Shown in pieces: positions 25,783 through 36,200 of a DNA stretch of 45,105 nucleotides. The notes under the pieces are model-generated. The model was not told where the DNA came from. It worked only from the letters and a program-made list of their open reading frames with translations, and ran no database searches. The position numbers were made by a program, and so were the translations under genes. This DNA is from Xanthomonas hortorum pv. cynarae (lineage in GTDB: Bacteria > Pseudomonadota > Gammaproteobacteria > Xanthomonadales > Xanthomonadaceae). Location: NCBI RefSeq assembly GCF_002939985.1, contig NZ_MDFM01000035.1:1-45105 (forward strand). Direction: 5' to 3'. The first letter of the stretch is position 1, and the number at the start of each line of letters is the position of its first letter.

Positions 25783-25971
25783 TCAGTCGCGTTCGCCGCG
25801 CAGAACCGACTGCAGAAACCTGACGACCTGGGCGGAATGACCTCGCGCGGCGAGTTCGGCTGCCGTCTTACCTCCCAGCTCGCGAATCGGGTCGTGATGA
25901 AACCAGGCTGCCGCTTCGGCAACAGGAACAATCTTCAGCGCCAACGTCAGGATCGCCGCCTCATCTCGCAT
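25783..25971 (-). CDS. ParS/MbcA-like (DUF2384-type) small protein
   Basis: A 62-residue protein whose second half, AAAWFHHDPIRELGGKTAAE followed by a short helix, resembles the C-terminal toxin-binding domain of Xre/MbcA/ParS antitoxins (W...P...LGG.TP.EL). The usual N-terminal helix-turn-helix is missing and no RES-type toxin gene lies next to it. It is thus an orphan, a remnant, or a domain reused for something else. The frame one base over, just upstream (about 26050-25975), also reads as plausible protein (RFLQLPIDFIADTAV), so another frameshift may hide an N-terminal extension. No clear ribosome site. Confidence 0.55.
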   Translation of the reverse strand: MRDEAAILTLALKIVPVAEAAAWFHHDPIRELGGKTAAELAARGHSAQVVRFLQSVLRGERD

Positions 25972-26209
25972 ACGGCGGTATCGGCGATGAAGTCGATGGG
26001 CAACTGCAGAAAGCGGTCATGGCGAACTCCATAGGCGAAGCAGCGTGGTGGCAAGCAAGACGGCGTGATCGGTGCCGGGCGCTGGCTACTGCATGTTTGA
26101 GCATTTCCCTGCCCTGCTGGCATCGATCGGCCGCCTGTTGCGCGAGCTGGTCGAGTGCATGGAGACGATGCTGCGTATGATGTTTCCCACCCTGAAAAGC
26201 ACCGATGCG

Positions 26210-26930
26210 ATGACCTCCAGCTCGATCCAGCCTGCGCAGGTATTGCAGGTGCTCATCATCGAAGACAACCGTGCGCTGGCGGCCAATATCTTCGATTATC
26301 TGGAGGCATGCGGACATCAACCCGATGCTGCGCCCGACGGCAACTCCGGCCTGAATCTGGCGATCAGCAATCGCTACGACGCCATCATTCTGGATTGGAT
26401 GCTGCCGCGCATGGATGGCATGAGCGTGCTGCGCACGTTGCGCGAAGACCATGGCTGCCGCACGCCGATCATCATGCTCACCGCCAAGGATCAGCTGGAG
26501 GGCAAGCTGCTCGGGTTCGAAAACGGCGCCGACGATTATCTGGTCAAACCGGTCGCGCTGCCGGAGCTGGAAATGCGCTTGCGCGTGATGGTGGGCAGAG
26601 CCAGCGCGAATGCAGCAACAGCGGGTCACTTGCTGCAGGTCGGCGATTTGCGCTTCGACCTGGACAGTCTGAAGGTCTCGCGCGGCGCGCGCAGCGTGGT
26701 GCTCTCCAGCACCTTGCGCAACGTGCTGGAATTGCTGATGCGCGAATCCCCGAGAATCGTGCGCCGCGATCGACTGGAAAGCCTGATCTGGGGCGACGCA
26801 TTGCCCGAAGGCGATCTGCTGCGTTCCCACATGCATGTGTTGCGGCGTGCCCTGGATCAGGGCGGCGAACACAAACTGCTGCATACCGTCACCGGTGTCG
26901 GCTATCCGCCTGGGTGGTGGGACGCGATGA
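26210..26930 (+). pseudogene. OmpR-family response regulator, frameshifted at its C-terminus
   Basis: The receiver domain starts VLQVLIIEDNRALAANIFDY. The phospho-acceptor is in AIILDWMLPRMDG and the conserved Lys in DDYLVKPVALPEL. A winged helix DNA-binding domain follows (LRFDLDSLKVSRG to HTVTGVGY). After GVGY an extra C (CC at 26906-26907) removes the expected ending RLGGGTR plus TGA at 26928-26930, which would overlap the kinase start as ATGA. As it stands, the frame runs into the kinase. The start is uncertain: ATG 26210 is closest to the receiver, and ATGs at 26180, 26168 and 26072 are also in frame. It is the cognate regulator of the downstream kinase. Confidence 0.8.
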
Positions 26931-28304
26931 GATTGGGCGGGCGCCTGGGAAGGCTGCAGTGGTTGATCGGCAGCAGCCTGATCGTGTCCGGCGCGATGCT
27001 TGCCCTGGGGCTGGCGGTTCAAGGGTTTTTGAGCCAGGAGTTGATCGAAGCTCCGATCTGGAAGCAGCTGCTCACCTTGAGCACGCAAAGCATTGCGCAC
27101 CTGCCTGTGGCCGAGTTGCAAAGCGCGCTTCCCACCGATGGCCCGGTGCAGGGCTGGCTGGTGTCAGATCCTGCGCGAATCCCCGCAGGATTGCCTGCCT
27201 TCTTCGCTGCGCTGGCGCCTGGCTACTACGGCGAAGGCGATCTTGAAGCCGCCAAAGGAGCCCCCTTTCTGACCAGGAAGTTCATCAACATCCTGCAACC
27301 GCATTGGGGGCCGTTCGCCGAACCCCCGGGCCAGACACGACCCGATCGCAGTTACTCGTTATTGATCACCACGTTGCCGCAAGGGCGATTGGTCATGAGC
27401 ATCGACATGACCGAGCTCGAAGACAAGCAGAACGAAAGCGTTCAAGTGAGCGTGCTGTTCATGCTGTTGAATCTGGCGATGATCGCGTTGGTCATCTGGT
27501 GGCTCTTCATCAGTCTGACCCGGCCGGTCACCGACCTGGCACGGCGCATGCGGCAGCTGGACCCGCTGCAGCCCGCGCAACGGCTGCCCACCGACTACCG
27601 CAAGAGCGAGCTCAATACGATTGCGCGTGAGGTGAACGCGCACCTGGAACGTGTAGCGCGCGCGATCGAACGCGAGCGCAGTCTGCTGGACCAGGCCAGC
27701 CACGAATTCCGCACGCCGCTGGCGGTCATCTCCGGCGCGGCCGATGTGCTGCACAAGCAGCAGTTGCCGGAGCGCGCGCAGCGGCCGTTGCATCGCATCG
27801 ACGAGGCCGTGGGCAACCTCAGGCAGATCATGGAAGCGCTGCTGTATCTCTCGCGCGAACCAACCCCTGCCGAGCGCGAGGAGATCACCGTCCTGCACGG
27901 ACTGCTTCCCGATCTGGTCCAGGACCATCTGTATCTGGTCTCGGCAAAGCCGGTGCAGTACCACATCGACGTGCTGGAGCCGCTGGTCTTGCATGCGTCC
28001 GAATCGATGGTGCGTATTGCCGTGGGCAACCTGCTGCGCAATGCGGCCGACCATACCTATGCCGGCGACATCCGCGTCTCGCTGGTCAAGCACAGGCTCT
28101 GCATCCGCGACTCGGGCGAAGGCTTCGATACCGCGCTGGCGGCAGCGTTACACCGCCTCATTGAAACACTCGGTCAAGCAAGGCGGCGGTTCGGGGCTGG
28201 GCCTGTTCCTGACTCAGCGTATCTGCGAGCGCTTCGGCTGGCGCCTGCATCTGGAGTCGACCATCGCCGAGGGAACCCTGGCGATGATCGATTTCAATCC
28301 GTAA
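26927..28304 (+). pseudogene. Sensor histidine kinase, frameshifted in the ATPase domain
   Basis: The natural start is probably ATG 26927 (MRLGGRLGRLQWL), giving TM1 at residues 12-34, a periplasmic sensor of about 140 residues, TM2 near 180-200 (LFMLLNLAMIALVIWWLFI), HAMP, the phospho-acceptor DQASHEFRTPLAV, the N-box VGNLLRNAADH and G1 DSGEGF. An extra G (GG at 28141-28142) shifts the frame, so the G2 segment GGGSGLGLFLTQRICERFGW is only in the next frame, with its stop at 28304. The open frame instead continues with unrelated residues to 28354. With both frameshifts the sequence reads as one regulator-kinase chain lacking a G2 box. One-base corrections restore a standard two-gene operon. 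Confidence 0.8.
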
Positions 28305-28715
28305 CCGAGAGCCGCTGCAGACCTCGCGTTCGTGCGCTGTCAGCGACGCATTGAACTGATGCTCTGCCAGGCGGCGCTGCTACCGCAATTCCCCGATAGC
28401 CGGGAAGCCGGTGCAGGCGCTTACCAGATCGCCACGCGGTCCTTGTCCGATGCGCACCACCGATTGCGCTCGTCACGGCCTTGCAGGCATCATGCGCCAC
28501 GTTTTTCGTCCCCCACCCCAGAGGCCTGCTCCTTGGACAGTCATAGTCGATTGCGTCGCGGCACCTGCGCCGACGGATCCTGACCCAAGGTCGGCTCCGT
28601 CCGCACAGGGCGGGGCTCATCGCGTGCGCTTGCGCCCACGCATTGCCTGCATTACCCACACAATCCAGCTAGACCCAAAGCGCGGTCTTTGGCGCTCCGA
28701 CCCTGGAGAGTGCCG
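28305..28715. other. Intergenic region without a supported gene
   Basis: About 410 nt of GC-rich sequence with no open frame of convincing composition on either strand. It presumably holds the promoter of the secreted protein gene at 28716; no clear promoter elements or terminator were identified. Confidence 0.5.
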
Positions 28716-29390
28716 ATGTCCCTGAAGCTGTTCCCCGCCCTGCTGCTGGCAGCTGCGTCCGTGCTTGCGTTCCGTGCGCAGGCCGCCGCCAGCCTGACCA
28801 CCGACGATGCCGCCCTGACCCCTGAAGGACGCTGCCAGGTGGAAACCTGGCTACGTGGCTCCCGCCCGGGGCGCGAACTGACCGCCGTGCCTGCCTGCAC
28901 CTGGGCCGGCAGCGAAGTCAGCCTGGGGCTGTCGACATTCAGTGACCAACCCCGGGCCGGTATCGCCGCTCTGGGCGTGAAGCGGCTGTTTCGCGACCTG
29001 GACCAGCAGCGCTGGGGCGTGGGTGCCTCGCTGGGGGCGAACTGGGACCTGCGCCGGCAGCGGCTGGATGGGCTGATCCTCAATGTGCCGGTGAGCATCG
29101 CGCTGGATGCGGACCGGCGCAGCCTGCTGCATCTGAACGTGGGCGCAAACACGCCCCGCGGCGCGGCGATGGCGCTGACGGCGAGTGTGGGCGTGGAGCA
29201 CACGCTCGGCCCCGCCTGGACGGTGCTGGCCGAAGCCTTCGGCGATGACCGCGGCGGTTTCGGCCAGCAGGCTGGGCTGCGGCGCCTGTTTGGCGACCGT
29301 GCCAGCGTGGATCTGCTGGCCGGATATCAGCATGGTGCAGACCACACGCCGTGGGTCACCCTGGGCTTCAATCTTTTATTGCCCGATTGA
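28716..29390 (+). CDS. Secreted beta-rich protein, probably outer-membrane associated
   Basis: A 224-residue protein from ATG 28716, with a GGAGAG ribosome site 5 nt upstream. The signal peptide covers residues 1-24 (MSLKLFPALLLAAASVLAFR...AQA). The mature part alternates polar and hydrophobic residues in strand-like stretches (RWGVGASLGANWDL; LLHLNVGANTPRG; WVTLGFNLLLPD) and has two cysteines (GRCQVETW, VPACTW). This suggests a small beta-barrel or beta-sandwich in the outer membrane. The family is not recognised. Confidence 0.75.
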   Translation: MSLKLFPALLLAAASVLAFRAQAAASLTTDDAALTPEGRCQVETWLRGSRPGRELTAVPACTWAGSEVSLGLSTFSDQPRAGIAALGVKRLFRDLDQQRWGVGASLGANWDLRRQRLDGLILNVPVSIALDADRRSLLHLNVGANTPRGAAMALTASVGVEHTLGPAWTVLAEAFGDDRGGFGQQAGLRRLFGDRASVDLLAGYQHGADHTPWVTLGFNLLLPD

Positions 29391-30177
29391 TCGCTGGACT
29401 AAAAAAGCGCCCATTCGCTAACAGCAACGGCGTTTTTCCTGCCTGAAGAGACTCGGCTTCTATCGAGCAAACACCCGAATCACCTTAGTAGCCTATACAG
29501 AAATCTAGGCTGATTGGCATACCAAAACCATTGAATTTTGCACAATCGATTTCATTGGTTGTGGCTGCTTAGTATAAATTCAGATGGATATACTAATTTA
29601 AACATTGACCGGCGATAAAGATCCCGCTGCTTTTATATCGCGAAAAAAATCATTCGCCGCTCATACGGCAGAGTCCGTTAGATTCGCTAACTTACGGTCG
29701 AATCCGCTACAGCATGTGAGGGATTCACCGACAGCTTGAGGTATATCCCTGATTCACCGCGATAGCGATCGCATTTAGGATTGCGGCCCCTTGAGAAATG
29801 TGATGTTTTACGGTCGCGTTCGCTCCGACTTTTCTCTGTACTAGAGCTCGCTAGTGGCGTTCTAATCCTTTCTGGCTATGGATTAGTTCGCAAATGTCTA
29901 TTGGCTCGGTTTTTCTCTGAATTGCAACTGACCATTCAGGTTTTAGAGTTTCTGGATAGCGCCGTTAAACAATCTCGCAAGCACACGATTGGATGCATCA
30001 CTGCATTCCCCGTGTTCTAAGCGGCGCTTATCCGAAGGGACGGATCGGCGACGAATAAAGTGAATAACCCGTGAAATTAAATGCCTCCGTCGGCATCAGC
30101 GCCGACGTGGGAAACCTTTGCGCCAAATTCAGATATTCAGCAGTAGCGGCGCGCCAAATGACCGGATTAAACAAACT
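29391..30177. other. AT-rich intergenic region upstream of the protease autotransporter
   Basis: About 790 nt that are much richer in A/T than the surrounding genes. Short open frames such as 29781-30020 do not look coding. It contains small repeats, for example GATTCACCG at 29722 and 29751 and a GTTAG/CTAAC dyad near 29678-29691. It probably carries the control region of the autotransporter gene; composition like this often binds H-NS-type silencers (inference). Confidence 0.5.
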
Positions 30178-33033
30178 ATGAATCGCTCGCTACTCGCCAC
30201 GACCATCGCATCCTGCCTCGTCCTGACCGCCTGTGGCGGCGGTGGCGGTGGCGGCAACGTCCGCAGTGACCCGCCACAGACCACGGTCGTGGCCCCGACG
30301 CCGTCCACGCCTGCACCTGCGACTCCGACGACACCGGCGCCGGCGCCGGCTCCGACGCCCATGCCGACGGCGCCTGCCACCCCGACGCCCCCCACAACGC
30401 CGGCGCCGCCGGAAACCTCCACGGCCGACCCGCTGCCCAAGACCGCTCCCGCTCCGACACCGGTGCCCTCGCCTGCTCCTGCACCGGCCCGTTACCAGGG
30501 CCTGGGCAGCAACCTGCTGGTGCCGACCAATGCGGATCTGGCACAGCAGGCCGGTGCCCGCGGCCAGGGCGTGAAGTTGGCCGTGCTGGACGACAACCTG
30601 GTGCCGAGCTACGCGCCGATCAGCGGCAAGGTCGACAGCTTCAATGACTACACCGCCAGCCCCGGCACGCCGGAGTCGTCTGCGAACCCGTTGCGCGGCC
30701 ACGGCACGGTCATCTCGGCACTGGTGCTGGGCTCGGCGCAGGACGGCTTTGCCGGCGGTATCGCGCCGGATGCAGACCTGTTCTATGCGCGCATCTGCGC
30801 CGAAAATTCCTGCGGCACCCAGCAGGCTCGCCGCGCCGCGGTGGATCTGGCGGCTGCCGGCGTGCGGATTGCCAACCTTTCGATCGGTGCCTCGTATGCA
30901 GATGCTGCCAGCAGCGCGAACGCCGCGCTGGCCTGGAAGTTCGCACTGGCTCCGCTGGTGCAGGCCGATGCGCTGATCGTGGCATCGACCGGCAACGAAG
31001 GTGCGTCCGAGGCGTCCTACCCGGCGGCCACCCCGGTGCAGGAAGCCAGCCTGCGCAACAACTGGCTGGCAGTGGGCGCAATCAATATCGACAGCGCCGG
31101 CAATGCCGCCGGCCTGACCAGCTATTCCAACCATTGCGGCGCCGCTGCGCAGTGGTGCCTGGTGGCGCCGGGCAGCTACTTCGCCCCGGCCCTGGCCGGC
31201 ACCGAGTTGCAGGGCCAGATCGCCGGCACCTCGTTCTCCACCGCTGCCGTCACCGGCGTGGCGGCGCAGGTGCTGGGCGTGTATCCGTGGATGAGCGCCT
31301 CCAACCTGCAGCAGACCTTGTTGACCACTGCCACCGACCTGGGCGACCCGGGCGTGGATGCGTTGTACGGCTATGGCCTGGTCAATGCGGCCAAGGCGAT
31401 CAACGGCCCGGCGCAGTTCGTCAACAACTGGTCGGCCAATGTGACCTCCGGCTACGACAGCACCTTCAGCAACGACATTTCCGGCGCGGGCAACCTGACC
31501 AAGAACGGCGCCGGCAAGCTCACGCTCAGCGGCAACAACACCTACACCGGCGGCACCAGCGTCAGCGACGGCGTGCTCGCACTGTCCGGCAGCCTGCGCT
31601 CGGATGTGATCGTGCTCAACTCGGCCACCTTCGAATCGCACGGCGGTGTGATCAACGGTAACTACAGCCTGGTCAACAACACCGGCACCACCGCACTCGA
31701 ATTGGGCAAGGGCTTGACCGTCACCGGCCAGGCCAGCCTGAAGGGCAATCTGCTGTTACTGCCGGAAGCGGCTGGCTACACCGTCGGCAGCAGCGAAAAG
31801 ATCGTCCAGGCGGGCAACCTGCAGGGCACCTTCGATCGCGTGCAGTACGCCAACAATTTCTTCTGGACCGCCTCACTCGCCTACGACCCCACCACCGTCA
31901 CCGCCACGCTGACCCGCAATGCCTCCGCTGCCAGCGCGCAAGCGGCCGGTGCGCCGCAGTCGGTGGTCAACGGTGCTGCGCAGGCCGATACGCTGGTCAA
32001 GGTGCTGGATACGCGTGTGGCGTCGGGCGACACCGACAATCTGGGTGGTTTGATCAGCGCTACCGGCTCGCTGCTGGCGGCGACCGATGCGCAGGTTGCC
32101 GCATCGCTGCCGACCCTGGCTGGCCAGGTACACGGCATCGAGCGCACGCTGGGCTTCCAGTCCGCGCTCAACGATGCGCGCGTAGCTGCCGATCGCCTGC
32201 CCTACCTGGCCGACACCACCACGCTGACCACCTGGATGCAGGGCAGCTATCTGGACGGCAACCTGGGCGGCAACGGTTTCGACTCGGCCGATTACACCCA
32301 GCAGTCCACCACCTTCGGTGTGGATCTGCCGGTGGGCAGCGCCGGCACGGTGGTGGGTGCGGCGGTGAGCTCGGGTCAGGACCGTGCAAACATCGATGCC
32401 TCGGCCAGCCGTCTGCGCTCGGACCGTTATGCGATGACGGCGTATCTGTATCAGCCGATCGGCCAGGCCTACCTCTCGGGCATCGGTTCGTATGGCATGA
32501 GCAATGTGGAAACCGAACGCAGCGTGCAAGCGGGCAGCATCGGCGAGCGTCTGCAGGATCGTCGCCACGACACCAACTGGTCGCTGCGCGCCGAACTCGG
32601 CCTGCTGCCGCACGCGGGTTTGTCGCCGTTCGTCGCCGTCGGTGTGGTCAGCCAGAAGCAGGATGCCTTCAGCGAAGCATCGGCCACCGGCCTGGGCTTG
32701 AGTGCCAATAGCGACACGCTGCGCGCGGGCTACGGCGAAGTGGGCGTGCGTGGCCATCTGACGCGCGGCAAGTGGGGCTTCGATGGTCTGGTTGCTTACC
32801 GCTCGCTGTTCGGCAACCCGAACTCCGACTTCACCGCATGGTTCACCGATTTGCCGGAAGCGCGCTTCAACGTCGCCGGCGAGCCGGTGTCCAAGCAAGC
32901 GCTACGTGCCTCGGTGGGTGTGCGTTACCAGCTGAACGATGCGTTCTCCATCTACGGCAACGTGGGTGCCGAGCGTGGTCGGTCGGATGCCAACAGCATC
33001 AACGCCAATGTCGGCCTGCGCTGGCAGTTCTAA
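30178..33033 (+). CDS. Lipoprotein autotransporter serine protease (S8, NalP-like)
   Basis: A 951-residue type Va autotransporter. The signal peptide ends in the lipobox LTAC, and a glycine run and a Pro/Thr/Ala-rich linker of about 80 residues follow. The subtilisin-like (S8) domain has catalytic Asp in LAVLDDNL (about 138), His in RGHGTVISALV (about 175) and Ser in GTSFSTAAVTGV (about 353). A PATR motif (LTKNGAGKLTLSGNNTYTGG) lies near residue 445, then passenger beta-helix. The C-terminal beta-barrel starts near residue 685 and ends in the aromatic WQF. A surface lipoprotein protease of this design (NalP of Neisseria) cleaves other autotransporters. The start ATG 30178 is fixed by the signal peptide. 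It converges on a giant adhesin gene. Confidence 0.92.
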   Translation: MNRSLLATTIASCLVLTACGGGGGGGNVRSDPPQTTVVAPTPSTPAPATPTTPAPAPAPTPMPTAPATPTPPTTPAPPETSTADPLPKTAPAPTPVPSPAPAPARYQGLGSNLLVPTNADLAQQAGARGQGVKLAVLDDNLVPSYAPISGKVDSFNDYTASPGTPESSANPLRGHGTVISALVLGSAQDGFAGGIAPDADLFYARICAENSCGTQQARRAAVDLAAAGVRIANLSIGASYADAASSANAALAWKFALAPLVQADALIVASTGNEGASEASYPAATPVQEASLRNNWLAVGAINIDSAGNAAGLTSYSNHCGAAAQWCLVAPGSYFAPALAGTELQGQIAGTSFSTAAVTGVAAQVLGVYPWMSASNLQQTLLTTATDLGDPGVDALYGYGLVNAAKAINGPAQFVNNWSANVTSGYDSTFSNDISGAGNLTKNGAGKLTLSGNNTYTGGTSVSDGVLALSGSLRSDVIVLNSATFESHGGVINGNYSLVNNTGTTALELGKGLTVTGQASLKGNLLLLPEAAGYTVGSSEKIVQAGNLQGTFDRVQYANNFFWTASLAYDPTTVTATLTRNASAASAQAAGAPQSVVNGAAQADTLVKVLDTRVASGDTDNLGGLISATGSLLAATDAQVAASLPTLAGQVHGIERTLGFQSALNDARVAADRLPYLADTTTLTTWMQGSYLDGNLGGNGFDSADYTQQSTTFGVDLPVGSAGTVVGAAVSSGQDRANIDASASRLRSDRYAMTAYLYQPIGQAYLSGIGSYGMSNVETERSVQAGSIGERLQDRRHDTNWSLRAELGLLPHAGLSPFVAVGVVSQKQDAFSEASATGLGLSANSDTLRAGYGEVGVRGHLTRGKWGFDGLVAYRSLFGNPNSDFTAWFTDLPEARFNVAGEPVSKQALRASVGVRYQLNDAFSIYGNVGAERGRSDANSINANVGLRWQF

Positions 33034-33205
33034 GCGCCGTCTGCAGACCGGCAGTGTGGCCGCAAGGCTGCATGGCCGGTACGCGGAGTCGGCATGCACG
33101 ACGCCCACGCTGCGGCTGCCGACGCGGCCGACCAGCGATTGCGGGTGCGCTGCAAGTGCAAGTGCAAGCATGACGCTGTACGTGCGTGCCTTTGTATCGG
33201 CCAAA

Positions 33206-33234
33206 AAAAAGCCCCGGCAGTGCCGGGGCTTTTT
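33206..33234. terminator. Bidirectional terminator between the two autotransporter genes
   Basis: A 14-bp perfect inverted repeat (AAAAAGCCCCGGCA, one-nt centre, TGCCGGGGCTTTTT) has A-run and T-run flanks that serve both directions. It lies between the stop codons at 33033 and 33248. Confidence 0.92.
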
Positions 33235-33247
33235 GGTCTGCAGTGAA

Positions 33248-36200
33248 TCAGAAGTTCCAGCCCCAGGTGACCTGGCCGCCGTACGCGGTCTGGCCATCGC
33301 CGTTGAGTCCTTGCAACGACAACGACAGGCGACTGGCAGGCGAGGTGATCAGGCTCACGCCCAACTCGCCGACCACCGCATTTTTCGCCAGGGTGACGCT
33401 CTGCACCGAGAACTGCGAGCCGGTGCCGATGAAACCGGCCGAACGTTCCACAGCGCGGTCGCCGAACGCGTGCCGCCAACCCACCGACGCATACAACCCG
33501 GCCGCCTGGCCCAGCTGCCAACGCCCACGCACACCCACCGTGCTGGTGGTGTACTCGTCCTTGGCGCTGTCCACCGACAGCCCGGCAATGCCGCCACGCT
33601 CGTTGAAACCATCGGTCTTCAGATGCGTGTAGTCGGCTGCGATGAAGGGGCTGTACACCGCGTTGCCGGTGCGCAGATTCCAGGCCGCTTCCAGCGACAC
33701 GGTGATGGCTTTGGCATCGTAATTGCTGCTCAGCTGCTCTTCGAGCACGCCGGGCAACATCACCCGACGCGTGCTGTCCACGCTGTAATCGGCATAGTCG
33801 ACCGAGGCTTGCAGCGCGAACGCGGACCAATCGGCCTGGCCGTAGATACCGGCATGTGTGCCATCGATATCGGAGCGATCAAAGGACTCGCGCGAGCGGG
33901 TTTCGATGTCCTGATTACCGACTGCGATACCGAGCACGCTGCGCTCGCCGATGCGCCGTTCTGCACCGGCCATGATGCCGTTGTCCTCGCGCCGTACCGA
34001 GGCCGCATTGGCATCGCCATCGACACGATTGGGCAGGCTGCGACCGGTGATCCACACCGTGGTGTCTCCCACGCGCGCGTCCTGGCTATCGCCACGCAGA
34101 TGGTTGCCGACACCGCTCAGCAGGAAGCGGCTATCCAGCAACGCAGTGGCCGTGCTGGCATGGCTTTCGCCAGACAGCGAGGCAAACGCGGTGCTGATCG
34201 CCTGCGGATCGTCGGGCAAGCGCACCACTGCCTGATAGACCGGGTTGGTGGTCGGCAACCCATCCACGGCAGCTGCGGCAGCCTGCTGGTTTGGCACCGT
34301 GACCGCATCGACCATGGCCACGGTGTTGCGACCAAACGAGACCGACAACGCAGTGGCGCTGGTGCTGACGTTCGGCTCGACGAAGGCGTAGTCGGAAACA
34401 ACGTTGCTGAACTGCCCGCTGAGCCCGCCAGCGGCGTTGATGACCGGAATTTCGGTAAACAACGGCAGATCCGTCGCACGCACCAGTTGCAAAGTGCTGC
34501 CAGGTGCCAGCGTGGCCGCACCGCCCACGCTGATGGGTGTGACCGCGCCACCTGCGCCGGGCGTGACCTGCAAGGTGGAGCCATTGCCGAGCGTGGCATT
34601 GCCGCCGACACTGATCGTGCCGGCGGTGCCGCCGATCACCACGGTGCCGCCCGAGCTCAGGCTGCCAACGCTGCCGCTGCCGGTGAGCGTGCCGCCCGGA
34701 CCCACCGTCACCGGCCCACCCAACGCGGCGCCCGGGTTAGCCGGATTGCCCACGCTCAAGGTGCCTGCCGCGACCGTGGTCGGCCCGGTGAAGCCACCGC
34801 TGTTTGCAGTGACCAGCAAGGTGCCTACACCATCCTTGAGCAGGCTACCGGTGCCCGACAATGTCCCTGCGTAGGTGCCATTGGTGGTCTGCTGGAACAC
34901 CAGCGCGCTGTTATTGGCGATGTTGCCCTGCAGGCTGTCGGTATCGCCGATCAGCGTACCCGCGGCGATGGTGGTGCCGCCGAGATACGCATTCACGCCA
35001 TCCAGCGTGAGCGCACCGGCCCCGGTCTTGATCAACGCACCGCTACCGGTGATGTTGCCGGCAAACGTACCGGCGCCAGCCTGATCGAACACCAGCACCG
35101 CGTTGTCGAGGATGTTGCCTTGCAGGCTGGTGGTGTTGCCGATCAGGCTGCCGCTGGCAATCGTGGTACCACCGCTATAGGTGTTGGGAGCGACCAGCGT
35201 CAACGCGCCCGTACCCTGCTTGATCACACTCCCCGTGCCGCTGACTGCACCGGCGAATACGCCATCGGTGGCCTGATCGAACACCAGCGTGGCGTTGTCC
35301 ACCACGTTGCCCTGCAGGCTGGTGGTGTTGCCGATCAACGTGCCGGCACTGACCACCGTGCCGCCGGTGTAGCTGTTGGGACCGATCAACTGCAACACCC
35401 CAGTGCCGGCCTTTTCCAGCGAACCAGTGCCGCTGACCGTGCCTGCATACACGCCGCCGGTGGCCTGGTTGAAGACCAGGGCCGCGTTGTTGGCGATGTC
35501 GCCCTGCAGGCTGGTGGTGTCGCCGATCAACGTCCCTGCCGCGATCGTGGTGCCACCGGTGTAACCATTCGCACCGTTAAGCAGCAGAGCGCCGGCGCCA
35601 TCCTTGATCACAGCGCCAATGCCGGTGATCGAGCCGGTGAACACACCATCGCCCACCTGATTGAATGCCAGGGTCGCGTTGTCGACGATCGCGCCTTGCA
35701 AACTTGCGCTATCGCCTACCAGTGTGCCGGCGTTGAGCGTGGTGCCGCCGGTATAGCTGTTGCTGCCATCGAGCGTCAGCGTGGATGCACCGTTCTTGAT
35801 CAAACCACCAGCGCCCGTGATCGCGCCGGTCAACGCGAGATCGTTGCTGCCTGCCAGCGCAAGTGCACCTGCACCTGTCAGATTGACTGCATTGCTCACC
35901 GTCAATACCTGATCGGTATCCAAGGTGGTGCCTGCTGCCGCAGTCAAGCTGCCGGTACCCAATGCCTGCGCATCGCCAAGCACCAGCGTGCCGCTGGCAA
36001 GCGTGGTGCCACCGGCATGGCTGTTGGCGACGTCGAGCGTCAGCGCGCCAGCACCTTGCTTGATCACGCTCCCGGTGCCGCTGACGGCGCCGGCAAACAC
36101 GCCATCGGTGGCCTGATCGAACACCAGCGTGCCGTTGTCCACCACGTTGCCCTGCAGGCTGGTGGTGTTGCCGATCAACGTGCCGGCACTGACCACCGTG

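Noticed and set aside
25961..27121. 386-codon minus-strand frame across the response regulator
   Set aside because: Antisense shadow of the OmpR/kinase genes; Gln- and His-rich with no domain.
29781..30020. 79-codon frame in the AT-rich region before the protease gene
   Set aside because: No ribosome site, no recognisable domain, and an odd composition; more likely control-region sequence.
31480..31570. PATR motif in the protease read as evidence of recombination with the adhesin gene
   Set aside because: The motif is a common passenger element across autotransporters and the DNA match is not long enough to infer exchange.
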